Of a DNA stretch of 64,000 nucleotides, positions 1 through 7,861 are shown piece by piece. Numbering within the stretch: the stretch's first letter is position 1; the number at the start of each line of letters is the position of its first letter. The notes beneath the pieces were generated by a model. That model was given only the letters and a program-made list of their open reading frames with translations. It was not told where the DNA came from and did not search any database. This DNA comes from Streptomyces violascens (GTDB lineage Bacteria > Actinomycetota > Actinomycetes > Streptomycetales > Streptomycetaceae). The stretch is from the NCBI RefSeq assembly GCF_014649955.1, contig NZ_BMUA01000027.1, forward strand, positions 1 through 64,000, written 5' to 3'. Position numbers and translations under genes: made by a program.

Positions 1-321
1 GCGACGCCGCCAGCCAGGAACGGAGCGCAGCACGCAGCGGAAGGGGCGGGGCGCAGCGGCCCGGCCCGGCTGGCGGCGTACGGAAAGGCGACCCGGCCGA
101 GACACGGAAGCAGCCAGAGGCGGCGCACGTACGGGAGGCGGACGGCGAAGGCCGCCGACGGACGGAACGCAGGACAGCGCGGCGGAAGGGGCAGGGCGCG
201 GCGTCGAGGCATTGCCGACCCTTCGGGGCCCCGCGTTCGGGATCAGGTAGACCGGCGTGGTGGGAGCAGCGAGGAGGCCACTTCGGATCCGGGAGCAGCA
301 CGGCGCACAGGGCCCACGTAA
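1..321. other. non-coding stretch with an imperfect direct repeat
   Basis: No convincing gene. A G/A-rich segment of about 40 bp near 17-60 recurs imperfectly near 161-207; both copies contain GGAAGGGGC followed by GGGCGC and are rich in GCAGC/GCGC. Function unknown. Confidence 0.4.
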
Positions 322-660
322 TCAGCGCACACGATTCTGACGCCACGCCACACACAGAGCTGCCGCCGCCGTCGCCGCGACCACCGCCCACGGCAGCAAC
401 AGCCACCCCGAAGACGGCCTCACCCAGATCAACAGGACCGACATCACCGAGCTACCCGCCCACGCCACCCAATGCGCATACCGCTGCCCCGGCACCGTCC
501 GCCGGAACACCATCACCGCCCCCGCCACCAGACCCACCGCCATCAACACGAACAGCCGCACACCCGTACCCGCACCCACAACCACACAAACAACTGCAGC
601 CACTGCCAGACCCGCAGTCAGCATCCGATCCCGCCACAACCGCCCCTGGACCCCGGACAT
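322..660 (-). CDS. small integral membrane protein
   Basis: Encodes about 112 aa. A start at 660 (MSGVQGR) is chosen because GAGGAGG lies just upstream; the frame stays open further upstream but without a comparable ribosome site. About four hydrophobic segments are visible (around AGLAVAAVVCVVVG, LFVLMAVGLVAGAVM, SSVMSVLLIWV and WLLLPWAVVAATAAAAL), with short basic loops and a basic tail WRQNRVR. No family recognised and no catalytic motif seen. It is the leftmost of a run of minus-strand genes. Confidence 0.6.
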   Translation of the reverse strand: MSGVQGRLWRDRMLTAGLAVAAVVCVVVGAGTGVRLFVLMAVGLVAGAVMVFRRTVPGQRYAHWVAWAGSSVMSVLLIWVRPSSGWLLLPWAVVAATAAAALCVAWRQNRVR

Positions 661-751
661 AACACCCCTCCTCAACCCAGCCAACACACCAACCATGACA
701 ACTCGCCCAACCACCGGCCAACAACATCGAGTTGGATGAGCACGGCACGGA

Positions 752-1372
752 CTACCACCAGACGTGCACGAGGTACTCGCCACTGTCGATGACACGGCTG
801 TACGCGAGGTCGTTCAAGACCGACGCCAAGTGGGGCTCAGCCCCACCCGCAAGCCACGCAGCAATCTCCCCGGCTTCATCCGGATCCAAGGGTTCCGCCC
901 ACGCTTCGACGCGGCAGTACGAGCCGTTCGACACGCCAAGCGCCCGAATCACGCTGTACTCCAGACCGTAGTGACAGCGGATCAAGCCCTCAAGTGCTTC
1001 GAATTCAACCTGGCGGTAAGCGACGGTTTCCACCGGCAAGCTCATGCGCGTTCCACACCCTGAGAGTTCGTGAGACGGGCGGCTTCCCTCGGATCCGCCC
1101 GGCATGCAGGCGTGGCCGGCATGGCTGTAGAGCGGGACCTGCGGCGCGAGAAGCACCTGGGCGGAGCGGACGGCCGCCGTCACGGCCCGGTGCAGGACCT
1201 TCACGTCCTCGCCGGTCAGCCGAGCCTCGCCCCCGTCGTCAACGGCCTCGCCGTTGAGTAGGTCATCGGTGATGGCATCGTCGACGAGGACGGAGTCGAT
1301 CTCCTCGCGGGCCTGGTCCAGGAGCCGGAGGGCAACACGGCGCACCTGCGCCGGATCGGGGGTGTACGGCAT
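752..1372 (-). CDS. hypothetical protein, two-part, C-terminal module shared with other genes here
   Basis: About 206 aa. GGAG sits 6 nt before the chosen ATG at 1372; an in-frame ATG lies 4 codons upstream. The N-terminal part (residues 1-75) is acidic and helical. The C-terminal part (from MSLPVETVAYRQ, which could also start separately at 1045) resembles the whole protein at 15099-15452: both have (E/P)YSVIR(A/G)L, a D-P-D segment, and end in L.DL....G(E)YL..(V)(W/A)W. The join between the halves is low-complexity, so a fusion of two small genes is possible. Function unknown. Confidence 0.55.
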   Translation of the reverse strand: MPYTPDPAQVRRVALRLLDQAREEIDSVLVDDAITDDLLNGEAVDDGGEARLTGEDVKVLHRAVTAAVRSAQVLLAPQVPLYSHAGHACMPGGSEGSRPSHELSGCGTRMSLPVETVAYRQVEFEALEGLIRCHYGLEYSVIRALGVSNGSYCRVEAWAEPLDPDEAGEIAAWLAGGAEPHLASVLNDLAYSRVIDSGEYLVHVWW

Positions 1373-1504
1373 GAGGCGCTCCATTTTCGGCGGAAGTCAG
1401 GATGTGAGACCGCTCGGGCCCCCGGGAGGCAAGTCCCGGAGACCCGAGGGACTTCAGCGATCACGCCCCCTACAGGGGCCATCAGCTCTGGGCCACGTGG
1501 TGTG

Positions 1505-1927
1505 TCAGCCCTCCGCGGCAGCCCGCGGGGCCGGCGAGTTGGCACTTACGAACTGGAGGAACCAGTCGGGAACCTGCCCCCAGCTGGCGTGGTAGGGCGT
1601 CCAGATCTCCCTGACGGGACGGCGCCCCAGGCGCTCGTCGAGCAGGACCTCGTGGCCGGTTACCTCGATGCTGTTCCAGCGGGGCGTGGCATCGCCGTCC
1701 TGGAACCAGCGGACACGCAGCCGGACGGGCCGGACGCGGTAGCTGTCCTCGCCGTCCTCGACTGTGAAGTCCGGTCCGCACTGCCCCTGCCATACCCTCT
1801 CGTACGTCCGCTGTGGCGGATTGGCCGTCATCGCGATGTCGTACTGCACCACCTCGTCGAACCGCTCCACGCGCAGCGAAGGCGTGAACTGTGCGGGTGC
1901 GGACGGTCCGTCAGCCCTCTGTTCCAT
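1505..1927 (-). CDS. hypothetical protein
   Basis: About 140 aa from the ATG at 1927 (MEQRADGP), preceded by a GAGAGGAAGCAGGAC ribosome-site region; longer in-frame starts upstream lack one. The protein is soluble, with strand-like segments (VRLRVRWFQDGD, NSIEVTGHEVLLDERL) and an aromatic C-terminal part (IWTPYHASWGQVPDWFLQF). No family recognised, no Cys cluster, no signal peptide. Its neighbours on the same strand are also unknown small genes. Confidence 0.55.
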   Translation of the reverse strand: MEQRADGPSAPAQFTPSLRVERFDEVVQYDIAMTANPPQRTYERVWQGQCGPDFTVEDGEDSYRVRPVRLRVRWFQDGDATPRWNSIEVTGHEVLLDERLGRRPVREIWTPYHASWGQVPDWFLQFVSANSPAPRAAAEG

Positions 1928-2121
1928 GTCCTGCTTCCTCTCCATCACCGCGCGGGTGGTCATCTTGGGCGGGGTGCTGCCGGGACGGTTCGCCGCAGCA
2001 GCAGGTTGGGGGGGCACGAGGTGGCGTAGCCCGCGAGCCACCATGCGGCCGGTGCGATCCCCGTGGGCGTCCGGCTCACTGGTGGCAGGGCGCGCCACTG
2101 GGCGCCAGCCTCGGCTGCACT

Positions 2122-2616
2122 TCATTCGCTTGCTTCCTTGTCCCCGTCATCGTCGTCCTCGGCAACGGTGTCGTCGCCGGACCAACAACGGACGCAAAAC
2201 CAGGCCGAGGCGACGAATTCCGACGACCTGTTGCTCATACCGGGGTGAGTCTTCTGTGTTGCCTCGAAGAGCCGCTCGGTCCTGTGCGAGCACGACTCGC
2301 ACCGCAGGAGGGCGATCGACCGATGGACCAGGCCACGGCGGGTCATCTCGCGGCGCAGCGCGTGAGCGTACTCGTAGACGGCGCGGCTGTCGTCGCCCAT
2401 GAGTTCGATGAGCTGGAGACTGCGGGTCAGCGTTGCGTTGTCCATGCGTTCCCGGGCGGCGCCGGTCATGCCGTGCCGCGCGAACCGGGCTGCCGAGGTG
2501 CACAGCGCGGTGAACTCCTGCACATCCGGGGCACGGTATCCGTCCGGTGGCCACAGCCTCATCCGGGGAGCGAACGTCGCCGCCCGCCGGGACCGGGGCG
2601 CGAATGGGTCGGCCAT
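2122..2616 (-). CDS. putative zinc-ribbon protein
   Basis: 164 aa from ATG 2616 (MADPFAPRSR). Two Cys pairs, CESC near residues 106-109 and CVRC near 141-144, can form a four-Cys zinc site. The first 30 residues are basic and the C-terminus is a run of Asp/Glu (VAEDDDDGDKEASE). The helical middle (TLTRSLQLIELMGDDSRAV) has no recognised fold. The start is supported by a change in codon bias there; the frame is open much further upstream without a plausible start. A nucleic-acid-binding role is inference. Confidence 0.55.
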   Translation of the reverse strand: MADPFAPRSRRAATFAPRMRLWPPDGYRAPDVQEFTALCTSAARFARHGMTGAARERMDNATLTRSLQLIELMGDDSRAVYEYAHALRREMTRRGLVHRSIALLRCESCSHRTERLFEATQKTHPGMSNRSSEFVASAWFCVRCWSGDDTVAEDDDDGDKEASE

Positions 2617-2822
2617 CACCTGGGTGTCCTGGGTGTGGTCCGTCGGAGGCTGGTGCAGCGCGGCGGACTTCCTGGTCAGGGACAAGGCGGCAACTCCGGA
2701 AGGCGGGTCGGGGCTGAGGTTGTCAGCCCTGTGGTATGTAGCGGTTGTGTGCGTATGTGATCGCATCGGGCCAGGCACCGAGCGCGGGCCGGACGCGGCA
2801 GTGCGGCGGGGACAGCCGGTGG

Positions 2823-3167
2823 TCAGTAGTCCAGGAGCGGGCCGTAATGGTGCTGGTGGAGGTCGATGGTTTCCTGGATGTCGGCTTCGGTGAAGCCGCA
2901 CGCCTGAGGCGAGAGCGTGCCGTCGTAGAAGTCGAGGCAGACGTCCAGCAAGACGACCAGCAGATCTTGGAGGTCCCGGGGAGCCAGGGTCACGGTGTGG
3001 CGGGCGCTGCCGGGAAAGAGCTGCTCGGTGACGCGGTGGGCCAGGCGATGCCAGTAGGGGTGCCAGCGGCCGAGAAGGTCGGCGCACAGGTGGCGGGCGA
3101 TCGCGGTGGGCAGAGTGACGATCGGCGCTGCGAGCATGGCGTTCGGCCGGTTGCAGTATCGGGCCAC
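2823..3167 (-). CDS. hypothetical protein next to the tRNA pair
   Basis: 114 aa from a GTG at 3167 with a strong AAGGAGG ribosome site 4 nt away. Helical, His- and Leu-rich; has ARHLCADLLGRWHPYWHRL and an acidic C-terminal segment (TEADIQETIDLHQHHYG). No family recognised. It lies just downstream of the tRNA-Arg gene on the same strand, so it could be read from the same transcript. Confidence 0.6.
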   Translation of the reverse strand: MARYCNRPNAMLAAPIVTLPTAIARHLCADLLGRWHPYWHRLAHRVTEQLFPGSARHTVTLAPRDLQDLLVVLLDVCLDFYDGTLSPQACGFTEADIQETIDLHQHHYGPLLDY

Positions 3168-3209
3168 TACGCCTCCTTGAAACGGGCGGGTATCGGGACG
3201 TCGGGTGAG

Positions 3210-3281
3210 TGCTCATGCGGGGACTCGAACCCCGATTCCCGGTTTCGTAGGCCGGTGTCCTCTCCGTTGGACGACAAGAGC
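3210..3281 (-). tRNA. tRNA-Arg (anticodon ACG)
   Basis: On the minus strand the sequence folds as a cloverleaf: acceptor GCTCTTG/CATGAGC (one T-T mismatch), D-stem GTCC/GGAC, anticodon loop CTACGAA after a CCGG stem, T-arm CGGGG-TTCGAGT-CCCCG. Anticodon ACG reads CGN Arg codons. The 3' CCA is not encoded. An inner C-A mismatch in the anticodon stem and the weak acceptor suggest a divergent copy. Confidence 0.85.
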
Positions 3282-3322
3282 GGGCGCGCGTCATCTCACG
3301 CGCACGGTGGTTGTGCAGTCCG

Positions 3323-3398
3323 TACCCCCGGCGGGATTCGAACCCGCGGTCTCCCCATTGAGAGTGGGGTGAGTTGAGCCGGACTACTCCACGAGGGC
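3323..3398 (-). tRNA. tRNA-Glu (anticodon CTC)
   Basis: Minus strand; acceptor GCCCTCG/CGGGGGT, D-stem GAGT/ACTC, anticodon stem CCCCA/TGGGG with loop CTCTCAA (anticodon CTC, Glu), T-arm GCGGG-TTCGAAT-CCCGC. No encoded CCA. It lies 41 nt upstream of the tRNA-Arg gene, so the two form a small array that could be read from the minus-strand promoter near 3900. Confidence 0.88.
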
Positions 3399-3517
3399 GT
3401 GGATTTCCCGCCGTCGGCCGGGGATCGGATCAGGTAGGGCCCGTGAGGGCTTGCTCGTCACCTTCCCCGGCCGGGCCGGGGCCGCCGTCGGCTCCTCCCC
3501 AGGAGCCTCGGGCGACG

Positions 3518-3568
3518 CGTGCCAGCGGACCGGATCCGCCGGGGGAAGCATCACCTTCCGCTGGCACG
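3518..3568. repeat. perfect 12-bp inverted repeat
   Basis: CGTGCCAGCGGA at 3518-3529 is exactly complementary to TCCGCTGGCACG at 3557-3568, with a 27-nt loop. Not followed by a T-run, so not a standard terminator. Could be an RNA processing structure in a tRNA precursor or a protein site. Confidence 0.6.
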
Positions 3569-3777
3569 TCGTGGACTCTGCGGGTACTGCTCCCGCTCTT
3601 CCCCCACACAGGGGCGTGCTGCTGACACCACGAGTCCCGGAGGGCGCGCTTTCCCTCCTTCAACCCACGCCGGGGATCAACCGGTCGGGTTCGTTCTGCT
3701 GTGCCGGTGCGCACCCTCTCAACGGGGACATCGCCTCTGGAGGGGCACACACCAACACATCGCGATCCGAGGGGAGT

Positions 3778-3830
3778 CGCCCCCCGGCTTGGGGGGGCGC
3801 TCTACCGCCATGAGCTACGGACCTGCCAGC
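3778..3830 (-). other. tRNA-like 5' half (degenerate)
   Basis: Read on the minus strand: GTAGCTCATGGCGGTAGAGC has the form of a tRNA D-arm and is followed by an 8-bp hairpin (CGCCCCCC/GGGGGGCG) where the anticodon arm would be. No matching T-arm or acceptor is found, so it is either a decayed tRNA or a chance resemblance. Confidence 0.3.
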
Positions 3831-3888
3831 CACCGCGGATCGGCCGCTCCGTACTGTCCAGCGCCAGCGGGGGCGATCACCCTCACTG

Positions 3889-3940
3889 ACCCTTTTATGT
3901 TAACCAAAAGAGAAGGCATGTGTCAAATTTTAAGGGTCGC
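3889..3940 (-). promoter_or_regulatory. minus-strand promoter flanked by two GACCCTT operators
   Basis: On the minus strand TTGACA (3922-3927) and TTAACA (3898-3903) are 18 nt apart. GACCCTT-type sites face inward from both sides (GACCCTTTTAT at 3889 on the plus strand; AATTTTAAGGGTC ending at 3939). It points toward the tRNA-Glu/tRNA-Arg pair. Same operator as the other promoters of this block. Confidence 0.55.
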
Positions 3941-4035
3941 ATTGATGGGATGGCGACCCTCACGGCAGCAACGGCGCGGACGCGGCGGGCACCACGTAAG
4001 ACAGCATGAGAACCGCGGCCCCCCGCCGGGCCCCA

Positions 4036-4347
4036 TCAGGCGGTGGTATCCGGCACGGCGGAGAACACGGCTGCTTCGAGGGCGTAAAGGCGCTTGCACT
4101 TCGGGCACTGCACTTCTTCGCCCCACTGCGGCAGGGGGAACCACTTGCCGCAGGGCTCGCAGTGCACCGAGTACCTCTTGAGTTCCGCCGTCGCAAGGTT
4201 CGTCTTCAGGGGAACGCGAACGATCGCCTTGAGTTCGCCACGGAGCCGGTTGACGAGGAGGCCCCGAAGGCCCTCGTCATGGCCCTCGATGGGCTTCGGT
4301 CCGACCACCATCGACAAGCGCCAGTCGCGCCGGGACAGCAGAGACAT
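4036..4347 (-). CDS. zinc-ribbon protein
   Basis: 103 aa from the ATG at 4347 (MSLLSRRDW), chosen because CTGGAG lies 6 nt upstream; a TTG two codons earlier is less likely. Two Cys pairs, CEPC and CPKC, with GKWFPLPQWGEEVQ between them give a classic zinc ribbon in the C-terminal half. The N-terminal half is basic. The next gene upstream (4407-5123) is on the same strand 59 nt away, so a shared transcript is likely. Role unknown. Confidence 0.65.
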   Translation of the reverse strand: MSLLSRRDWRLSMVVGPKPIEGHDEGLRGLLVNRLRGELKAIVRVPLKTNLATAELKRYSVHCEPCGKWFPLPQWGEEVQCPKCKRLYALEAAVFSAVPDTTA

Positions 4348-4406
4348 AGTCAACTCCAGGGGTGTTGGGATGGCGGTCAGGGCCAGCCCGAGGACGAGCC
4401 TCGGTG

Positions 4407-5123
4407 TCAGGAGGAGGGGAGCGGGGCGACGCGCTCGATGTGGGTGAAGACCCGCTCGGTGTCGAAGTCGAACTTGTCAAAGCCCCGCTCGCCGACGTGG
4501 AGGGTGAACTTGTAGGTGCCCGGGGCGACGTCGACGACGGTGTACTCGCCGAGCAGCTTCGATCCCGGGGTGCCGCCCTTGGCCTTCCAGTCCTCGAAGT
4601 CCGCGATCGAGTACGCCCGCAGTTCGGTAAATATCTCGGCCAGGCACTTCGATTCCGGCAGGGAGGGGACGTCGTTGTCGTCGTACAGCGGGGAGGCGAT
4701 GAAGTAGCTGTTCTCCCCGTCGCGGTAGAGGTTGGGGCTGGAGTCGCCCACCGGGCCGAAGGCGCAGCCGATTGCGGCCATCGCTTGGACGACCTGGGCC
4801 TGGCCAAGGTCGGTGTTGTACGAGGCGCCCGCGTCGAAGTCGACGTTGTAGACGTCGCGCAGGTCGTCGGTGACGATCAGCTTCCCTGACGGAACATCGA
4901 GGGTGATCTCGGTCGTGATGCCCATCGGATAGGCGCACGGCTCCTGGACATCGACGGTGCCGTCGCGCAGAACGAACCTGGGACTCTCGTCGCACGTGGC
5001 GCAGCGCCAGTGCAGACCCGTCACGAAAGGGTCCTCGTCGGGCTCGACGAAGATCATCACGTCCGAACGCTTGGGGAGGAGGGCGTGGCCGTTGAGATTC
5101 AGGGGCGGCTGGTCGCTCGACAT
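4407..5123 (-). CDS. hypothetical protein
   Basis: 238 aa from ATG 5123 (MSSDQPPLNLNG), with AGGAG 9 nt upstream. Soluble and acidic; a CATC pair near residue 42 and strand-rich segments (TTEITLDVPSGKLIV, PGTYKFTLHVGERGF). Contains YRDGENSYFIASPLYDDND. No family recognised. It sits downstream of the leader-controlled gene 5176-5688, 52 nt away on the same strand, so it is probably co-transcribed with it and with 4036-4347. Confidence 0.65.
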   Translation of the reverse strand: MSSDQPPLNLNGHALLPKRSDVMIFVEPDEDPFVTGLHWRCATCDESPRFVLRDGTVDVQEPCAYPMGITTEITLDVPSGKLIVTDDLRDVYNVDFDAGASYNTDLGQAQVVQAMAAIGCAFGPVGDSSPNLYRDGENSYFIASPLYDDNDVPSLPESKCLAEIFTELRAYSIADFEDWKAKGGTPGSKLLGEYTVVDVAPGTYKFTLHVGERGFDKFDFDTERVFTHIERVAPLPSS

Positions 5124-5175
5124 GGGGCGGGACTCCTGGGTGTCGTGGTGTGCGGGGTGCGGTCGGGACGGGCCG

Positions 5176-5688
5176 TTAGAGAGCGGCGGCGGTCCCGTGC
5201 CAGGAGTTCGGGGTGCGCTCCTCCTGTGTGGTGAGGTGCCAGCGCCGGGCGTCGTGGCGGCAGCGGTAGACCCGCTTCTCCTCCTCGACGCCCCGGGTGC
5301 TCAGGCGCTCCAGTTGGAGGCCGGCCAGCAGGTGCAGGGCGCGCCACTGCGTGGCCTGTGAACGCTTGCGGCAGCGGCACTTGGTGTCACGCACAATCCA
5401 CTGGGGCGCGTCGGTTGGGACCCGGCTGGTGGAGATGAACGTCAGGAGTGCGTGGCGCCGGATGCGGAGCCAGTGGGTGCCTCCGTCCTCGACGGACTCG
5501 ATCGCGTAGAAGCGCGTGACCCAGCCCTTCTCCAGCGTGTAGCGCGCGGTGGCCATGGCGGCAGCTCCGCCTCGCAGGCTTCCTTCGACACGTGCTTCGC
5601 CGTGGTTGCGCTGCCAGGAGACTTCCCAGCCGTGCCGGGTCATCTCAACTGCGAGGTCTTCGAGCGAGGTGGGGAGCGGGACGTTCAC
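5176..5688 (-). CDS. hypothetical protein, first gene of a leader-controlled unit
   Basis: About 170 aa from the GTG at 5688 (VNVPLPTSLEDL) with CGGAG a few bases upstream. A longer frame exists, but its ATG (MQAPRT) falls inside the conserved leader hairpin, so the downstream GTG is preferred. Domain features: TRHGWEVSWQRNHGEARVEG, then a CRCRKRSQATQWRALHLLAG helix and a basic VYRCRHDARRWHL. No family recognised. Expected to be transcribed with 4407-5123 and 4036-4347. Confidence 0.6.
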   Translation of the reverse strand: MNVPLPTSLEDLAVEMTRHGWEVSWQRNHGEARVEGSLRGGAAAMATARYTLEKGWVTRFYAIESVEDGGTHWLRIRRHALLTFISTSRVPTDAPQWIVRDTKCRCRKRSQATQWRALHLLAGLQLERLSTRGVEEEKRVYRCRHDARRWHLTTQEERTPNSWHGTAAAL

Positions 5689-5714
5689 GGAAGTCTCCGG
5701 GGTGGTCGTGGTGG

Positions 5715-5786
5715 TGCGAGGTGCTTGCATCACCACGCATTCACTAATGTACTCCACTTGGCATCTTGAGTCAATTTTTAAGGGTC
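5715..5786 (-). promoter_or_regulatory. regulon promoter plus GCAAG-loop leader hairpin
   Basis: Minus strand: GACCCTT site (ending at 5786), TTGACT (5769-5774), 17-nt spacer, TACATT (5746-5751) continued as AGTGAATG, then hairpin TGCG-T-GGTG / CACC-T-CGCA (5715-5739) with loop ATGCAAG, then a CCACCACGACC linker. Confidence 0.7.
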
Positions 5787-5814
5787 GTCGCAGTAGCCCA
5801 CTCACCCTCCGATT

Positions 5815-5855
5815 GACCCTTTTTATTTGCCCACCTAACCCGCCACGGGTATTCT
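5815..5855 (+). promoter_or_regulatory. divergent regulon promoter without the GCAAG leader
   Basis: GACCCTT (5815), TTGCCC (5827-5832), 17-nt spacer holding AACCC exactly 22 bp after the first site, TATTCT (5850-5855). It points away from the minus promoter at 5746, and the two GACCCTT sites face each other about 30 bp apart. Confidence 0.55.
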
Positions 5856-5907
5856 ATGTTCGCAGTGCGGGGCGCACGCTCCGCTTCCCACCCACCAGGG
5901 GCTCCCC

Positions 5908-6360
5908 CTGACCTCGCTCATCTCGCTCGACTCCCACGGCCACCTGACCATCCCGGATCTCGCCGCGCGCTACTCGTTCCAGCGCAGGGAAAGCCCCGAC
6001 TCGGCCTGGCAGACGCTGGATCGCTACACGATGCCCGACGGCACGATCGCCGAACTGGCCGGTGCCGCACTGCTCCACGCCGCGGACAGCATCGCAACCG
6101 TGCACGACGGCGCCGTGACCATGTACGCCAGCTACCGCTTCGCCCCCGGCTGGAAGCGGATGACCTCCGCCCACGCGCTGGCCAACCGCTACGGCGTCGA
6201 AGCAACCCACGCCGGGCGCGGCAGCTGGAGCTCACGGGACGCCCTCAAGAGCGACGTTCCCGTGCACTCCAGTGGGGTTCTCATCGTCGAGACCCGGGGC
6301 CGCAGGGTTCGCGCTCCGGCTGACTCCCCTGCACGTCGCGGCGGATGGTTCCGCCGCTGA
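5908..6360 (+). CDS. hypothetical protein (start uncertain)
   Basis: The coding frame runs from about 5908, where a CTG follows CAGGGG, to TGA at 6360 (150 aa: LTSLISLDSHG...). No ATG or GTG is in frame before MPDGT at 6031, yet codon bias is already good from 5911. Mixed alpha/beta; contains TIPDLAARYSFQRRE and YRFAPGWKRMTSAHALANRY; basic C-terminus. Transcribed from the promoter at 5827-5855. No family recognised. Confidence 0.45.
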   Translation: MTSLISLDSHGHLTIPDLAARYSFQRRESPDSAWQTLDRYTMPDGTIAELAGAALLHAADSIATVHDGAVTMYASYRFAPGWKRMTSAHALANRYGVEATHAGRGSWSSRDALKSDVPVHSSGVLIVETRGRRVRAPADSPARRGGWFRR

Positions 6361-6442
6361 CAGGGTCGGCACCTGCTGACAACTCCCAGTCGCCCGCCAG
6401 GGGTGTCACGCCGCCGGCTCGCTCCGACGGATCCCCCGGAAT

Positions 6443-6463
6443 CGACCCTCTCAGGGGCGTTTT
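6443..6463 (+). terminator. terminator-like hairpin with TTTT
   Basis: CG-A-CCC / GGG-G-CG stem with a 5-nt loop, followed by TTTT, 83 nt after the stop of the preceding gene. It is directly followed by the GTGACA repeats, as at 13708-13729. Confidence 0.5.
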
Positions 6464-6473
6464 AGCAGGTCAG

Positions 6474-6528
6474 AGGTGTCACGTCCGGGAGCTTGACACC
6501 CGCCGTGACAGTGGCCGTGACAGTGGCC
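6474..6528 (+). repeat. GTGACA repeat block, copy 1
   Basis: TGTCAC at 6477, then TTGACA at 6493 and GTGACA at 6505 and 6517, 12 bp apart. The same order (terminator, GCAGGTCA, TGTCACGT, spaced GTGACA copies) recurs at 13735-13806. Iteron-like or a multi-copy protein site. Confidence 0.55.
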
Positions 6529-7058
6529 GGCCCTGCACTGCCTCCACTTTGCGCGCCCACGGCTCGATGCCCGTCTCCGGTGAACTGGCCTCCGTCTCAA
6601 GGGATCCGGCCCGGTGCGCACGCGACGGGCCAACTCGCCCGAGACGCCCAAGGTCCAAGGCCCTGGGTGTTCGGCCACTCGTCCGCCGCAGGTGCCTTCG
6701 GGGCCACATCATCTGAGAAGGGGCACGCCGAGGCTGGGCTTCGTCAGCGGCCGCGCGGCGGCTCGTCCCTGGCCTCCAGGCCCCGGACGAGCCGCCGCGT
6801 GCGGCGCGCCCCTTCCCTGCGGGCGCTGCTGGGCCGCAGAGCTCCGTTGGCGCGGCACCTGGAGAGCGCGTGCGGACGAGCCGCACACCGGCAAGCAGCA
6901 GCGCCTGCCGGAGCCGTCCCGCCGAGTCCGGAGTTCCGGCCTCCCGCCTTCGCAGGGCAGGGGATTGAGCGGGCGGGTCATTCATCGCGTGCCCCGCGCG
7001 GCCGCCGTCGAGCATCGCGTGCGTGCGACGGGGACACCAGGTCTTCACCCTCCAACAC
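6529..7058. other. non-coding region with large hairpins
   Basis: About 530 bp without a credible gene. The main structure is a 15-bp perfect inverted repeat at 6754-6768/6785-6799, with a smaller CTGG/CCAG hairpin in its loop. GTGCGG-ACGAG-CCGCAC follows near 6870. A GGGGACACC motif lies at 7028. Confidence 0.45.
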
Positions 7059-7100
7059 GCGACCCTTATAATTTGCCCCACATCCCCGAATTCGGGTACT
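7059..7100 (+). promoter_or_regulatory. regulon promoter, no GCAAG leader
   Basis: GACCCTTATAAT directly abuts TTGCCC (7071-7076); -10 TACTGT at 7095-7100 with an 18-nt spacer. The transcript leader lacks the GCAAG hairpin. Drives 7196-7492 and probably 7555-7842. Confidence 0.55.
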
Positions 7101-7195
7101 GTTGCACTGGTCGCGCTCGGCCCCATCAGGCCGCCTCACCGGCCGCTTTCCGATGCGCCGAGCTTGTGCCGCCACCCTCTTCGAAGGAGTACCGC

Positions 7196-7492
7196 ATGCC
7201 GGTCGAGATCCCCGCCGCCAACCAGGGCGGAGCCGGCGCCGACGACACCGGCGAGCCGTGCGGCGACTTGATCGCGGGGTACGACGAGGACGGACCCACG
7301 GCGTTCGAGTGCGGCGCCCCCGTACGCCACACCGAGACCGGCTACCACTGCTCACGCGGCCACAGCTACACCTACGCCGTACACCGCGAAGCCGAGGGCT
7401 GGGACTACGCCAGCGACCCCGTCGAGGCCGAACTCCTCGGCCACGCCGGAGTCCGCGGCGTCCACCCCGGAGACGGCCGGACCTGGATATAG
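7196..7492 (+). CDS. small Cys/His protein
   Basis: 98 aa from ATG 7196 with GAAGGAG upstream. FECGAP and HCSRGH, 13 residues apart, with an upstream Cys (EPCGDL), suggest a zinc site; the rest is acidic. It ends in GVHPGDGRTWI. First gene behind the promoter at 7071-7100. The arrangement resembles small actinobacterial zinc-binding proteins but no named family is recognised. Confidence 0.6.
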   Translation: MPVEIPAANQGGAGADDTGEPCGDLIAGYDEDGPTAFECGAPVRHTETGYHCSRGHSYTYAVHREAEGWDYASDPVEAELLGHAGVRGVHPGDGRTWI

Positions 7493-7554
7493 GCGCCCGC
7501 AGACCGTGGCTCACCGTCGACCCCAACCACCCCCGAACCCAAGGAGACCCAGAC

Positions 7555-7842
7555 ATCCGCCGGACCATCATCGGCCCTCGCTTCACCACCGGGTGCGGCC
7601 ATTCCTTGAAGCGCCGCCACCCCCGGTGGACCGTGGGGGACCTGCGCGGCGCCAGCGCCGACTGTGCGGCCTGCGGCGAGCTGCTGCTGATTCCGCGTGA
7701 GCAGTTCGACGGCATCGCGGCGGCCACCGTGCCCGCCACCGTCCACGCGCCGCTCTTCCACAAGCAGCTCGCCCTGGAGACCGGCGGCGAGTGGCCCGCC
7801 GACGGGCGCGGCACCTTCAGCGCGGCGTTTGCCGCCGAGTAG
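7555..7842 (+). CDS. small zinc-ribbon-like protein, apparent ATC start
   Basis: The coding frame ends at TAG 7842. AAGGAG at 7541 is followed, at normal spacing, by ATC at 7555 rather than ATG; no other start lies nearby. About 95 aa: TTGCGHSLKRRHPRW and DCAACGELLLIPRE place C-x-H and C-x-x-C pairs as in a ribbon. Either a rare ATC start, or an ATG lost by mutation (then a silent gene). It follows 7196-7492 by 62 nt. Confidence 0.45.
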   Translation: MRRTIIGPRFTTGCGHSLKRRHPRWTVGDLRGASADCAACGELLLIPREQFDGIAAATVPATVHAPLFHKQLALETGGEWPADGRGTFSAAFAAE

Positions 7843-7861
7843 CGAGAACGCCAATCCTGGC

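Larger units (their letters stand above)
3399..3888. other. non-coding region upstream of the tRNA pair, with hairpins
   Basis: No supported gene. Holds a perfect hairpin GCTCCT-CCCC-AGGAGC at 3491-3506, a long inverted repeat at 3518-3568 and a tRNA-like 5' half near 3778-3830. It would be the transcribed leader of the tRNA array if the minus promoter at 3897-3927 is real. Confidence 0.4.

Noticed and set aside
3660..3690. T-arm-like CCGG-TTGATCC-CCGG on the minus strand
   Set aside because: No matching acceptor or D-arm; loop lacks the conserved TTC.
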